A stretch of 64,000 bases of DNA from CAYUVH01 sp964448135 (GCA_964448135.1 CAYUVH010000026.1:1-64000), one strand, 5' to 3'; numbered from the stretch's first letter, positions 18,038-27,054 are shown. A program made the numbers and translations. The notes: generated by a model not told the origin, from the sequence alone.

Positions 18038-18050
18038 GGAGCGCGGCTGT
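18038..18050. repeat. Half copy of the GGAGCGCGGCT inverted-repeat element
   Basis: GGAGCGCGGCTGT, identical to the left end of the ~110-bp element, appears alone in the short gap between sigma factor and anti-sigma candidate, followed by a different continuation. No right arm is found nearby, so it looks like a solo end or decayed copy. Confidence 0.5.
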
Positions 18051-18083
18051 CCCGGTTTCAGCGGGATCAAATTTGAAATTCCC

Positions 18084-18383
18084 ATGAGCCCCAAGAACCT
18101 CAACTCCCTTTTCACCTCCGCCCGCCGCGAAGCCGCGCCCGCTCCGCCGCCCGACTTCGCCGCCCGCGTCCTGACGACCGTCCGCCGCGAGGCACAATCG
18201 CCGGCCGCGCCGCTTTCCCTGCTCGACCAACTCGACCGCCTGGTACCGCGACTCGCCCTCGCGGCGGCGGCGCTCATCGTTCTATGCGTCGCTGCGGAAC
18301 TCACCCTGCATGCGGCGGGCGCGAATGATTTTTCGGAGGACCTCGCTCTGGCATCCGAGCAGTGGCTCTTTGCCGCGCAATAA
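18084..18383 (+). CDS. Single-pass membrane protein, probable anti-sigma factor
   Basis: A 99-residue protein. A Pro/Ala-rich cytoplasmic N-terminal half contains PPPDFAARVLTTVRREA, the short amphipathic helix commonly seen at the N-terminus of small anti-sigma factors. It is followed by one membrane helix (about residues 52-72) and a short periplasmic tail. Size, topology and its place directly after an ECF sigma gene fit the CnrY/RseA-like role of holding the sigma factor at the membrane. There is no zinc-binding HxxxCxxC, so it would not be the ZAS type. Confidence 0.65.
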   Translation: MSPKNLNSLFTSARREAAPAPPPDFAARVLTTVRREAQSPAAPLSLLDQLDRLVPRLALAAAALIVLCVAAELTLHAAGANDFSEDLALASEQWLFAAQ

Positions 18384-18389
18384 TTGGCT

Positions 18390-18764
18390 ATGAAAAAACT
18401 CCGCGTCGCCCTCGTCATCGTGCTCATCTTCGGCGCCGGCTTTGCCGGGGGCGTGTTCGTCACGCGCGCGGTCGTCCACCGGGCCGTCCTCTCCGTCCTG
18501 CGCAACCCGGATCGGGTGCGGGCCGCCATCGAAAAGCGCCTCCAATCCAAACTCAACCTCGACGCCGACCAGCGCCGGAAAGTCGGCGAGATCCTCACCA
18601 AGACCCAATCCGACATCAAAGACCTGCGCACCGACTTCAGCCCGCGCTTCTACGGCATCATGTCGAATGCCCAGTCCGAAATCTCGGCCGTCCTGACCGA
18701 ACCCCAGCGGGAGCGATTCCGGAAATTTCGGGAGGAGAACCGGCAGTTCTTAACGCCCAAATAG
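18390..18764 (+). CDS. Small membrane-anchored periplasmic helical protein, Spy/RcnX-like
   Basis: A 124-residue protein starting at ATG 18390, six bp after the previous stop; a TTG at 18384 is also in frame. One N-terminal helix (residues 5-25) anchors a helical periplasmic domain with LNLDADQRRKVGEILTKTQ and VLTEPQRERFRKFREEN, the same LTxxQ theme as the protein at 16892. Two Spy-like proteins thus flank the sigma/anti-sigma pair. It ends in TAG, and the downstream gap is filled with GGTTACA repeats. Confidence 0.7.
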   Translation: MKKLRVALVIVLIFGAGFAGGVFVTRAVVHRAVLSVLRNPDRVRAAIEKRLQSKLNLDADQRRKVGEILTKTQSDIKDLRTDFSPRFYGIMSNAQSEISAVLTEPQRERFRKFREENRQFLTPK

Positions 18765-18817
18765 TCCGACCGGCAGCGCCCGGGAATACCCCACCCAGGG
18801 GTATACCCCCTGATTTA

Positions 18818-18920
18818 TCGGTTACACGGTTACAAACCGCATAAACATTGGGTGAAATGCACTTTTTATCGGTTACATTTGCGGTTACACATCGGTTACA
18901 AACCGGCTGTATCGGTTACG
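18818..18920. repeat. CGGTTACA tandem-like repeat cluster
   Basis: Six copies of CGGTTAC(A/G), several as ATCGGTTACA, with irregular spacing in 100 bp. Between copies 2 and 3 lies the sequence ACAAACCGCATAAACATTGG, which recurs almost exactly at about 60945-60964. It occupies the 247-bp gap before tRNA-Arg; nothing else is visible in that gap. Confidence 0.8.
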
Positions 18921-19011
18921 TCCTGGCGATTTTTGACCACCGACCATCGATTTTCTCCGACCCGAATCCCATTGAATCCCCGCCCCATCCGCCTTAGATT
19001 GGTGTTCCAAC

Positions 19012-19088
19012 GCGCGAGTAGCTCAATTGGATAGAGCGTCGGCCTCCGGAGCCGAAGGTTGAGAGTTCGACCCTCTCCTCGCGCACCA
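19012..19088 (+). tRNA. tRNA-Arg, anticodon CCG, CCA encoded
   Basis: A full cloverleaf: acceptor GCGCGAG pairing with CTCGCGC, D arm GCTC/GAGC, anticodon stem TCGGC/GCCGA with loop CTCCGGA (anticodon CCG), T arm GAGAG-TTCGACC-CTCTC, discriminator A and encoded CCA. It reads CGG codons. A GIY-YIG protein gene begins 113 bp downstream; the space between has no recognisable feature. Confidence 0.95.
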
Positions 19089-19201
19089 GCCTCCGCCAGG
19101 CCCGCAGGGAATAGCGAGGCTGCCGCGCCGTAGCGAAGCGAAGGCGGGCTCGTACGACCACACGCTGTTGAGCTTCGGCTCGGCACGCCAGGAGAAGGGA
19201 C

Positions 19202-19447
19202 ATGCATTTCTTTTACGTTTATATCCTCCAAAGCGAATCCAAACCGGACACATTTTACGTCGGCTTCACCGAAGATTTGAAACCGCGCCTGAAAGTCCAC
19301 AACTCCGGCCACGTTCCCCATACTGCCAAACACTGTCCCTGGAGAATCAAAACCGCTATTGCGTTCAACGACCGAGAGCGCGCCCTGGACTTCGAGCGTT
19401 ATTTGAAAACGGCCTCGGGCCGCGCATTTGGAAAGAAACGGCTCTAA
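19202..19447 (+). CDS. GIY-YIG domain protein, YhbQ/UPF0213-like
   Basis: An 81-residue single-domain protein. The N-terminus FYVYILQS...FYVGFTEDLKPRL shows the GIY-YIG core in its usual UPF0213 form (YVYIL and YVG), followed by the conserved Arg in LKPRLKVHNSG, the PWRIKTAIAF strand and the acidic DFERYLKTASGRAF helix. Most such small proteins have no proven nuclease target. It stands alone after tRNA-Arg. Confidence 0.88.
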   Translation: MHFFYVYILQSESKPDTFYVGFTEDLKPRLKVHNSGHVPHTAKHCPWRIKTAIAFNDRERALDFERYLKTASGRAFGKKRL

Positions 19448-19499
19448 AGTCCCCCAAGTCACCCTGCGCCAGATCCGCGATCCTCATCTGGTCGAGGCT

Positions 19500-22178
19500 T
19501 CACCGCGGGTTATGCTGGCTGAAGTCGTCAAACCACCAGCCATCGGTTTTGTCATATCGGCGGCGGATTTCGCTGGCGCGCCTGGTCAAGCCCCTGGTCC
19601 AGTAGAGCTCGTATAAACTCCTGGCCCCTGCCACGCCGCACCCGGGACAACCGGGAACCGGCTCCACGGTTTTGTCCAACAAATCCAGGTAACGGTCCAT
19701 GGCACCGCCAGACAGTTTCTCCGGTGGCAGCTCCAAAAGGTATTGTCGGATATCCTCCCAACACTTCGCGTAAGAGCCAGTCAATATCCTTGTGCCTCCA
19801 GGATCGGCAAATCTTCGCGCATCCTCCGGAGGCAGTTGGGACATCTCGGCAGCATATTTGATCCGGGCTTCGAGTATGGCAGTGAGCTCGGGCAACCAGG
19901 GTTCGGCATCCTTTTCCGCCAGTTTGGAGACGAAGCTAATATGAAAGCCTTCATCGGCCAGATTGGTTTTCAGAATATCCGCGACCTGGTCCCGATCAAA
20001 CTTCACCAGCGCAAACCCGGCACTGGTATGCACATCGCCGATGTTGCTCCAGCGCAGGCCCGCGCGCAGGAATTCGATGGTCAGGGGTTTTATCAGGGGA
20101 TCTTTCCCCACCGGATCCAAAAAGAGCCTGGCCAATATTGGCAGACCAGGAACGAATTTTTCATCTCCGATCACATCCGCAACCACCGAACGCACATTGG
20201 CGGAATGGTCCTCCACTCGCTCGCGCAGGGCCGGCTCCACGAACCCGGCGGGGAAACGTGGGAGCAAACGCACGGCCCCCACCCGGATGTCTTCGTCCGG
20301 ATCGTTCAACAGTTGCGCCAGCGAATTGGAAACCGACTCCCCTTTGAGGCCGGACAACGACTCGATGGCGGCCAGGCGGCAGTTGTGGGATGGGCTCGCG
20401 TTGGCAACGTTCACCAAAGCGACGACATACGGCGCCAGCCTGACAGCGGCGTTGGATTCCGTCGCAAAGCAACTGATGGCATGCAGCGCGACCTGTTCAT
20501 TGGCGTTTGTGATCAAAGGCAGCAACGCGCTCAATACAGCTTCGCGCTTGAAATCATCGCTTCGCGACCATTCATCATTGCGCCGCCCCGCCAGGCTGAG
20601 GCGGTCAAGCGTGTCTATGGCGTAAAGTCGATTGGTTGCCAGTGGGTCATTGAGGAGCAGGTTGAGTTCAGACCAGTAGATGTCCTTCAAGGAAGCAGCG
20701 GTGACCGGCCGCGCATCCAGGGTGCGCATCACTCCACCACTGTAAAGTTGCCTGAATTCATTGGGCCGGTTGGTGGCATCCGGCGGCACGGAGTAAAGAT
20801 AACAGGCTTTATCCAGTCCCGCCGCGAAGACCAGATAAGATTGTCCCGTTTCAAATAAATGAGTTGAAGGCGTGGCGCCGCCGCCCCAAGCCATCGGCCC
20901 CCCGGTATAGTGCCAAAAAATCGGTTCGTTGGTGCCGGGCTTTCCTTTGAGCACGGAGATCAGGCGAAACTGGGTCGCGTAGGGTTTTGCCCAAGGAGGA
21001 AAGGATGCGTTAGTCACGGCCCGGGTGGAAATCACCCGTCCTTTGAAGATCAAGTCCGCTTCGCGCTCCGCTTTCTCCAATCGACCGTGGGGGTAGACGA
21101 AGACGCTGGCTGGCACATTACCGGTCGTCATGGCGAAACTCATCCCATTTCCGGCGGCGATCGCCACGACATTGCTCAAGCCGGCCGGCACCGACGTTTG
21201 GCCGAATTCATTGCTGCCCCACGCCACGACAGTACCGTCCGATTTCAGCGCCAGACTGAGCCTCCCATCCGCGGCGATGGCGGTCACGTTGCTTAACCCG
21301 GAAGGTACGGCTGATTCGCCGGAATCATTGTCGCCCCAGGCGACTACCGTGCCGTCCCGTTTGAGCGCCAGGGCATGCCCGCCTCCGCCGGCCAGTGCCA
21401 CCGCGTTGCTCAGAGGCTGGCCGCCGATGGTTATCACTTCCGTTGAGAATTGTTGGGCGGGAAGGAGTGGCAGGCCCGAAGCGGCATCCACCAAGGTGAA
21501 TTTCAGGGAAACCACCGTGCCATCGTTCTTGAGGACCAGCGGCGTGTCGCGCACGGAGGTGCAGGCCACCACCTTGCTCAGGATTTGCCCATCCACTTCC
21601 ACCTGGCGAACGATGGATTCGCCCGGGGAGCCGTTCAACCAGCCCCCGCTATCGAAACGAAACGCCAGCACGGTGCCGTCGTGCTTTAGCGCCAGATAGC
21701 TCCGGTATCCTGCCCTGGCGATCCAGGTAATGTTGCTCAAACCGGCAGTTACCTTTGCCTCTTCCCCGTCGTCGCCCCACCACGCCACGGTGCCATCACG
21801 TTTGATCGCCCAACAGGTGTCCATTCCAACTCCGATCGAGACGACATTGCTCAAGCCGGCGGGCGCACCCGCCTCGAACGCAATTACGGTTGAGTCGCTT
21901 TTGAGGGCGAGGACTTGTAACGGACCCGCGGCTGCGGTCACGACGTTCCCGGGAACTTCGTTGTCGAATTCGATTACCCCATTGGTGTGCTCCGAATATG
22001 CCGTTCGCGGAAAAATATCCCGGCCCCACCACACAGCCTTGCCGGCGCGCAAATCCTCCCCAAACAATGCGTGCGCAAACAGACTGACCCACAGCCACAA
22101 CAGGACCCGCAAGACCATCAAGGGCCTGCTTCCAAGCGTGCTCACGGGAAAGCGGCGTGGTAATCCTCCTGCAGCCAT
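19500..22178 (-). CDS. Secreted RCC1-repeat protein with HEAT-repeat C-terminus
   Basis: An 892-residue exported protein. The hydrophobic MVLRVLLWLWVSLFAHALF segment is the signal peptide; the start may be ATG 22178 or ATG 22118. Residues about 50-370 contain RCC1/alpha-tubulin-suppressor-like repeats of the form LALKSDGTVVAWG...GLSNVVAIAAG, predicting a beta-propeller. A middle region (about 380-500) is unassigned but resembles a netrin/TIMP-like segment with IFKGRVISTRAVTN. Residues about 550-740 hold HEAT-like helical repeats (ALHAISCFATESNAAVR, DPDEDIRVGAVRLLPRFPAG). Probably a protein-interaction surface in the envelope. Its start faces the sigma-factor gene at 22323. Confidence 0.75.
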   Translation of the reverse strand: MAAGGLPRRFPVSTLGSRPLMVLRVLLWLWVSLFAHALFGEDLRAGKAVWWGRDIFPRTAYSEHTNGVIEFDNEVPGNVVTAAAGPLQVLALKSDSTVIAFEAGAPAGLSNVVSIGVGMDTCWAIKRDGTVAWWGDDGEEAKVTAGLSNITWIARAGYRSYLALKHDGTVLAFRFDSGGWLNGSPGESIVRQVEVDGQILSKVVACTSVRDTPLVLKNDGTVVSLKFTLVDAASGLPLLPAQQFSTEVITIGGQPLSNAVALAGGGGHALALKRDGTVVAWGDNDSGESAVPSGLSNVTAIAADGRLSLALKSDGTVVAWGSNEFGQTSVPAGLSNVVAIAAGNGMSFAMTTGNVPASVFVYPHGRLEKAEREADLIFKGRVISTRAVTNASFPPWAKPYATQFRLISVLKGKPGTNEPIFWHYTGGPMAWGGGATPSTHLFETGQSYLVFAAGLDKACYLYSVPPDATNRPNEFRQLYSGGVMRTLDARPVTAASLKDIYWSELNLLLNDPLATNRLYAIDTLDRLSLAGRRNDEWSRSDDFKREAVLSALLPLITNANEQVALHAISCFATESNAAVRLAPYVVALVNVANASPSHNCRLAAIESLSGLKGESVSNSLAQLLNDPDEDIRVGAVRLLPRFPAGFVEPALRERVEDHSANVRSVVADVIGDEKFVPGLPILARLFLDPVGKDPLIKPLTIEFLRAGLRWSNIGDVHTSAGFALVKFDRDQVADILKTNLADEGFHISFVSKLAEKDAEPWLPELTAILEARIKYAAEMSQLPPEDARRFADPGGTRILTGSYAKCWEDIRQYLLELPPEKLSGGAMDRYLDLLDKTVEPVPGCPGCGVAGARSLYELYWTRGLTRRASEIRRRYDKTDGWWFDDFSQHNPR

Positions 22179-22322
22179 AGGGCTCTTTTAACACTCGTTG
22201 GCGGCTCTGGCAATTGCTTTGGGCCACTTCGCTTCGCAGCCCCGCCGCACCCTCCACTCACGTCCGAGACCCCCTGAAAATAGTTTGTTCGCTTCCCGGT
22301 TCGGCGTCCATATATCAGTGAC

Positions 22323-24407
22323 ATGGCGACGGACGACATGGCGTTGGTTCGGGAGTATGCGCGTGGCAACTCGGAGGCGGCCTTTGCCACGCTGGTTTCG
22401 CGCCACGTGAACCTGGTTTACTCGGTGGCGCTGCGCCAGGTGCGCGACCCGCATCTGGCCGCGGAAGTCACGCAGAGCGTTTTCATCCTGCTGGCGCGCA
22501 AGGCGGGGTCGCTCGGGGCCGACACCATCCTTCCCGGCTGGCTCTGCCGCACCGCGCGCTTCGCCTCCGCCGATACGTTGAAAATCCAGCGCCGACGCCA
22601 ACTCCGCGAACAGGAGGCGCACATGCAATCCATCCTGAACGAACCCGACTCCGACCCCGCCGCCTGGCAGCAAATTGCCCCGCTCCTCGACGAGGCCTTG
22701 GGCACGCTCGGCGAAAAGGATCACGACGCCGTCGTTCTGCGCTATTTCAACGCCCGCGACCTCAAGGCCATCGGCGCCGCCATGGGCCTCACCGAAGACG
22801 CGGCCCGCATGCGCGTGAATCGCGGCCTCGAAAAGCTACGGCAATTCTTCACCAAAAAGGGCGTGACCCTTTCCGTCGTGGCGATCGCTGGAGCCGTTTC
22901 CGCCAACGCCGTTCAAGCCGCCCCTGCCGCTCTCGCAGTTTCTGTAACGACTGCCACGCTCTCGGGAGCCGCCGCGCCGGCAACTGCCACACTTGCCGCT
23001 GGCAAAGCCGCGGGCGCGACCACCTTCAAGAAAATTGTGGTCGCCGCCCTCGCCATCCTGATCGCTGGTGCAGGTATCCATACCCTCCATCAGGGAATAG
23101 TGGGCCGTCCACCTGCTCAAAGACCGCAGTCACGGTCATCGTTGCCAGCCGATTCAACCAATGTCGCGACCGCTCAGGGCGCCACCTCCACCGAGGCCGG
23201 GGACAAGCTTTCGGCTCGAGCCATCCTGGATGCGTCGCGGAAAACTTACTCCTCGCTCTCAACTTATCGGGACACCGGTTGGACTGCCTGGAGTCCAAAT
23301 GACAAGCACCACGCCTCAACCAACACTTTCACTGAACTGCTTGGAACACGCATGCGCTATCGCATTGAAATCGTCACTTCCCCATTTTCGGAGACCAACC
23401 GTTTCTGGAGTGATGGATTGTGGAACTGGGCGCAGGAGGGGGGAGGGCTCGAGAACGGAGTCCGCCATCTGGATCTGAAGCCATGTCTCATGATTACGGC
23501 CCTGGAGACAGGGATCCCCGCCATGTATTTCGGGATTTCGTCCCTCAATCCTTTTCACCTCAGCCCATTTCCCCGCCTTGACGGAGCCCGGGAAAATGAA
23601 TTGATTCGTAAACTGGACGAAAAGGTGGGTGACACGGAGTGCTACGTGATCACCAGGATAATACGTAACCCCGCAATTATCTGGATAGGCAAGCAAGACT
23701 TTTTGATCCGCCGCTACCAACAGGGATATCCGGATGCTCTTCGGATCGAAACGCATGAGAACATCCGCACCAACGAAAATCTGCAAGCCGCCGATTACTT
23801 GCCGGCAGGCGTAAAGCTGACCCGCGCCGCGGAGCCAGCGGAGCTTTCCGCTCAAGGCATCCTGGAGGCAACACGCCGGGCATACGCCTCGCTCTCGACC
23901 TATCGGGATACCGGTTGGTGCGTTCACGGCGACCGGACGAACACTTTCACCGAACTGCTGGGAACACGCACATTGCATCTCGTCGAAATCATCAAGGGAG
24001 ACGAACCGTACGCCACCGAGCGCCACTGGTGCGACGCCCCGGGTTTGAATGATGCTTCGGATGATTTGACCGGACTGTTGCTCGTGTCGAGGGACACAGG
24101 CATACCAGCCATCTACTTTTCGATCTCATGGGGGCATCCTTTGCTATCATTTGGGACCGAATTGGTTCACAAGCCTGACGAACGCGTTGGCGACACTGAT
24201 TGTTATGTGGTAGCGGGGACAAGCGCGGCTAAATCCCCCGTCACGCTTTGGGTAGGCAAGGGCGACTTTCTAATCCGGCGCTATCAAGGCCAGTTCCACG
24301 TCGAAACCCACGAGAACATCCGCACCAACGAGGTCCTCAAAGCCGCCGATTTCAGCCCGACCGGCGTTAGAGGCGGCAAGGCAGACGTATCTGACACTTG
24401 GCGATGA
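22323..24407 (+). CDS. ECF-type sigma factor fused to a transmembrane segment and duplicated extracytoplasmic domain
   Basis: A 694-residue protein. Residues 5-175 are a complete ECF sigma factor: FATLVSRHVNLVYSVALRQV, EVTQSVFILLARKA (region 2) and LGEKDHDAVVLRYFNARDLK with AIGAAMGLTEDAARMRVNRG (region 4). Ala-rich hydrophobic stretches follow (about 180-250), including one clear helix VVAALAILIAGAGIHTL. The rest is two homologous domains, about 295-490 and 513-690, each opening with ILxA(S/T)R(K/R)xYxSLSTYRDTGW and containing TFTELLGTR, HENIRTNE and DFLIRRYQ; they recall DUF2092/LolA-like periplasmic folds. The layout suggests a sigma factor tethered to its own envelope sensor. Such C-terminal extensions occur in Verrucomicrobiota and Planctomycetota; function unknown. 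Confidence 0.82.
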   Translation: MATDDMALVREYARGNSEAAFATLVSRHVNLVYSVALRQVRDPHLAAEVTQSVFILLARKAGSLGADTILPGWLCRTARFASADTLKIQRRRQLREQEAHMQSILNEPDSDPAAWQQIAPLLDEALGTLGEKDHDAVVLRYFNARDLKAIGAAMGLTEDAARMRVNRGLEKLRQFFTKKGVTLSVVAIAGAVSANAVQAAPAALAVSVTTATLSGAAAPATATLAAGKAAGATTFKKIVVAALAILIAGAGIHTLHQGIVGRPPAQRPQSRSSLPADSTNVATAQGATSTEAGDKLSARAILDASRKTYSSLSTYRDTGWTAWSPNDKHHASTNTFTELLGTRMRYRIEIVTSPFSETNRFWSDGLWNWAQEGGGLENGVRHLDLKPCLMITALETGIPAMYFGISSLNPFHLSPFPRLDGARENELIRKLDEKVGDTECYVITRIIRNPAIIWIGKQDFLIRRYQQGYPDALRIETHENIRTNENLQAADYLPAGVKLTRAAEPAELSAQGILEATRRAYASLSTYRDTGWCVHGDRTNTFTELLGTRTLHLVEIIKGDEPYATERHWCDAPGLNDASDDLTGLLLVSRDTGIPAIYFSISWGHPLLSFGTELVHKPDERVGDTDCYVVAGTSAAKSPVTLWVGKGDFLIRRYQGQFHVETHENIRTNEVLKAADFSPTGVRGGKADVSDTWR

Positions 24408-24412
24408 CGGGG

Positions 24413-24496
24413 CTTTTCCTGGGTTTTTCCGGGCGAGGCACATGGCTGACCTTGCCAGTGCAGGCCAAGCCTCGCCCGGGAAAACCCAGGAAAAAG
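24413..24496. repeat. 27-bp imperfect inverted repeat
   Basis: Arms at 24413-24439 and 24469-24496 (CTTTTCCTGGGTTTTTCC... against its complement) flank a 29-bp loop, giving a long hairpin just after the sigma-fusion stop. It could terminate transcription or be a decayed mobile inverted repeat. The remaining 300 bp to 24810 contain no gene that I can support. Confidence 0.7.
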
Positions 24497-24809
24497 GGAG
24501 TTCATTGGGGCGTGCGTTCTCTACAAATATGTCACTCCTGACGGAGTTAAGAAAAGCTGGCCGTTCGACCTGATGCGGTTCAGGAATTAGAGCGGACTTA
24601 TTTATTTTGTGGCCGGACGCGCTACAACGCCGCGGCCGGCAACGGAGTGCCGGCCCTACCCATGGTCGGCCACGGTTTTAGTCAAATTGCTGTAGCTGCG
24701 TCCGCCCGGTGAAAAGCCGCCGTTGACGAAGACCGGGCCGACATTCAATATCAGCGAAAGGCCTCTGTTCCAATGAAGGAAATCGCATCCCATTCCAAAA
24801 TCCACCACC

Positions 24810-25463
24810 ATGAAAACCCAAATATTGCTCGTCGCCTGCCTGCTCCTCATTGGCTGTCGCCGGCATGAAGAAAACCATCGCGAAGTCCTTGGAAAGTTGG
24901 ACGCCCTCGAGAGCGCGCTGACCAATCGGCCGGTGGCGGCGGTGCGTTGGGCTTACGCGAACAAACGCGAAATTGATGGCGTGGTCACCAAGTGGCGGAA
25001 CGAACAAGTGGAAGCCTTTAAAAAGACCGAGACGCTCTCGCCCAACCTCGAGGAAAAGATGCGCATCTACGAAGCCCTGGAAGGCGAGCTGGGCCGCAAG
25101 CGCATTGACCGAATCCGCTACCGGATGCCTTCCATGCCCTTCCCGCCGCCGGGTTACGCCAGTCCGGTCTCCACCAACTCCTCGGCGGAGGATCGGGAAT
25201 TCGAGGCCTTGTCCAAAAAAGTGGCGGAGGCCAGGGTGCCGGTCGCCGCCATTCTCGACCGCCGCAACGAGCAATCCGCGCAATATGGAAACCAACATTC
25301 CACCGAGAAACTCATTGCCGAATACGCGAAGGACCGTTTCGACGTGATCATTGATTCCAGCGATGACCGTTTTTCCCGTTCGGTCATCTATCACACCAAC
25401 GGTGAGGTCATTGATATAACCGATGGCATCATCCGGTTGTTCAAGGAACAAACCAAACAATAG
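24810..25463 (+). CDS. Hypothetical lipoprotein
   Basis: A 217-residue protein with a lipoprotein signal: MKTQILLVACLLLIGC places the lipidated Cys at 16. A helical, charge-rich body follows (EENHREVLGKLDALESAL, VTKWRNEQVEAFKK, EALEGELGRKR), then a Pro-rich bend and a C-terminal mixed segment ending in DITDGIIRLFKEQTKQ. No family recognised. It is monocistronic, with hairpin-rich sequence downstream, and ends in TAG. Confidence 0.7.
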   Translation: MKTQILLVACLLLIGCRRHEENHREVLGKLDALESALTNRPVAAVRWAYANKREIDGVVTKWRNEQVEAFKKTETLSPNLEEKMRIYEALEGELGRKRIDRIRYRMPSMPFPPPGYASPVSTNSSAEDREFEALSKKVAEARVPVAAILDRRNEQSAQYGNQHSTEKLIAEYAKDRFDVIIDSSDDRFSRSVIYHTNGEVIDITDGIIRLFKEQTKQ

Positions 25464-25484
25464 GTTCCGCCCCAAAGAGGCCTG

Positions 25485-25643
25485 CCCCGGGCGGCGGCAC
25501 GTCCTTTCCCGGGAAGCTGCGGCACGTGCCGCGGGTCTGGCATCCTTTTCGGATGCATTCAAATGGAATGCCTTTTCCGGTGGTCGGTCCTCGCGAAGGC
25601 CTCGAACCGACCGACCGGCTATCATCTGAAATCCCTTCGGGAT
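25485..25643. repeat. Cluster of perfect small hairpins
   Basis: Successive palindromes: GCGGCACGTGCCGC (25519-25532), GCATCC-tttt-cGGATGC (25540-25556), GGTCGGT/ACCGACC (25582 and 25606) and ATCCCTTCGGGAT (25631-25643). They fill the gap between the lipoprotein and the serine hydrolase. They could act as terminators or be REP-like elements; no gene seen here. Confidence 0.6.
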
Positions 25644-25753
25644 AAAAACGGCTCAGGTCAAGGACAGTGGCGCGCCGCACCCGGATCCTGCTTGATTCGT
25701 TATCCTGGTTTGCTTCTATTCAAGGTCTTTTTCCCTTATATGCTCTCGATCAG

Positions 25754-26926
25754 ATGAGACACCAACGAAACACCAACTTCCTGAGCCGCCGCGAAATGCT
25801 CCGCCGCACGTCCCTCGCCGGCCTTACGCTCGCGGCTGCGCATTCGCCGCTTTACCGCCTGCTCGCCCGCGAGGAGACACCGGAGCTCGCTTCACTCCCG
25901 GAGAAGGGCAACGAACTCGTCCGCCAGTACATGAGGGAGTTCGATGTCCCAGGCTTCCAACTCTCTTACATCCGCGGCAGCCGCCTGCTTTACCGAGGGT
26001 GTTTCGGCGAGGCGAATCGCGCGGAGCATGAGCAGGTCAAACCGGACAGCCTGTTTCGAATCGCGAGCTGCTCGAAGGCGTTTACTTCGGCGTCGATTTT
26101 TCTGCTGATTGAAGCGGGCAAGCTCAAACTCACCGACCACATTTTCACTCCCGATGGCATTCTGCCGCAGTATTCGAACATCGGAGAACATCGCGATTGG
26201 ATCCACGCCATCACGGTCCATGATTTGCTCACGCACACGGGGGGTGGGTGGTCGAACAAAGCCAACGATCCAATGTTCGAAAAGCCCGGCTTCAATCATG
26301 CCGAACTCATCGAGTGGACGCTGAAGACGCATCCGCTCGATGATCCGCCGGGCACGAAATACGCCTACTCGAATTTTGGTTACTGCGTCTTGGGGCGGGT
26401 CATCGAGAAGCTCAGCGGCGAGCGTTACGCGGAGTTCGTCCACCAGCACGTGTTGCGGCCGATCGGCATTTTCGACATGCGCATCGGTACCAACAAGACC
26501 GCGCCCAACGAGGTCCATTACTACGGCCAGGGTGGCGCGAATGCGTACGATTCTCCCATCGCCCGCATGGATTCCCACGGCGGCTGGATCGCCACCGCCA
26601 CCAATCTCGCCCACTTCCTTGCTTGCCTGTTTTCGCCCGAGGACAAGGAAGGCGCCAAATCGATCCTCACACCGGAGAGCCTGAAAACCATGACCACCGG
26701 CACGAAGGCGAATCCCGGCTATGCCTGCGGCCTGTCGGTGAACAAATATGGCAACGCCTGGCACAACGGTTTGTTGACCGGCAGCATGAGCCTGATGGTG
26801 CATACGCACGGCGGCGTGTCCTGGGCGGCGATCATCAATACCAGCAGCAGAAAATCCAATGCCGCCTCGCGCCTCGACAACATGCTCTGGGAAATCGCCC
26901 GCACGGTGCCGGAGTGGAAGGTGTAG
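25754..26926 (+). CDS. Serine hydrolase, class C beta-lactamase family, Tat-type signal
   Basis: A 390-residue enzyme from ATG 25754. The N-terminus has a twin-arginine-like signal, LSRREMLRRTSLAGLTLAAA, so it is probably exported folded. The serine beta-lactamase/PBP4* fold is shown by the SxxK motif in RIASCSKAFTS near residue 100, the YxN motif in KYAYSNFGY near 204 and a third motif HNGLLTGS near 340. Family members include esterases, D-aminopeptidases and peptidoglycan-active enzymes; true beta-lactamase activity should not be assumed. It ends in TAG. Confidence 0.85.
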   Translation: MRHQRNTNFLSRREMLRRTSLAGLTLAAAHSPLYRLLAREETPELASLPEKGNELVRQYMREFDVPGFQLSYIRGSRLLYRGCFGEANRAEHEQVKPDSLFRIASCSKAFTSASIFLLIEAGKLKLTDHIFTPDGILPQYSNIGEHRDWIHAITVHDLLTHTGGGWSNKANDPMFEKPGFNHAELIEWTLKTHPLDDPPGTKYAYSNFGYCVLGRVIEKLSGERYAEFVHQHVLRPIGIFDMRIGTNKTAPNEVHYYGQGGANAYDSPIARMDSHGGWIATATNLAHFLACLFSPEDKEGAKSILTPESLKTMTTGTKANPGYACGLSVNKYGNAWHNGLLTGSMSLMVHTHGGVSWAAIINTSSRKSNAASRLDNMLWEIARTVPEWKV

Positions 26927-26944
26927 CCCTCCCCAATCATCCCG

Positions 26945-26978
26945 TCTTAATCCTAATCCTACTCTTAATCCTAATCCG
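26945..26978. repeat. TTAATCC/TAATCCT short tandem repeat
   Basis: Four to five copies of (C)TTAATCC/CTAATCC in 34 bp directly after the serine hydrolase gene. It belongs with the other short-period intergenic runs of this window. Confidence 0.6.
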
Positions 26979-27054
26979 CCTCCCTCGACCTGGTGTCTGT
27001 CCACGCGAAAACAGTTCTCCTGGTCGTCCGCACCCCTTAAAGTAATGCTCGACC

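Noticed and set aside
18818..18920. CRISPR array
   Set aside because: Units are only 8-10 bp with irregular spacing and no regular spacers; no cas genes are in the window.
25754..26926. Antibiotic-resistance beta-lactamase
   Set aside because: The class C fold covers esterases and peptidases as well; nothing specific to beta-lactam hydrolysis is visible.
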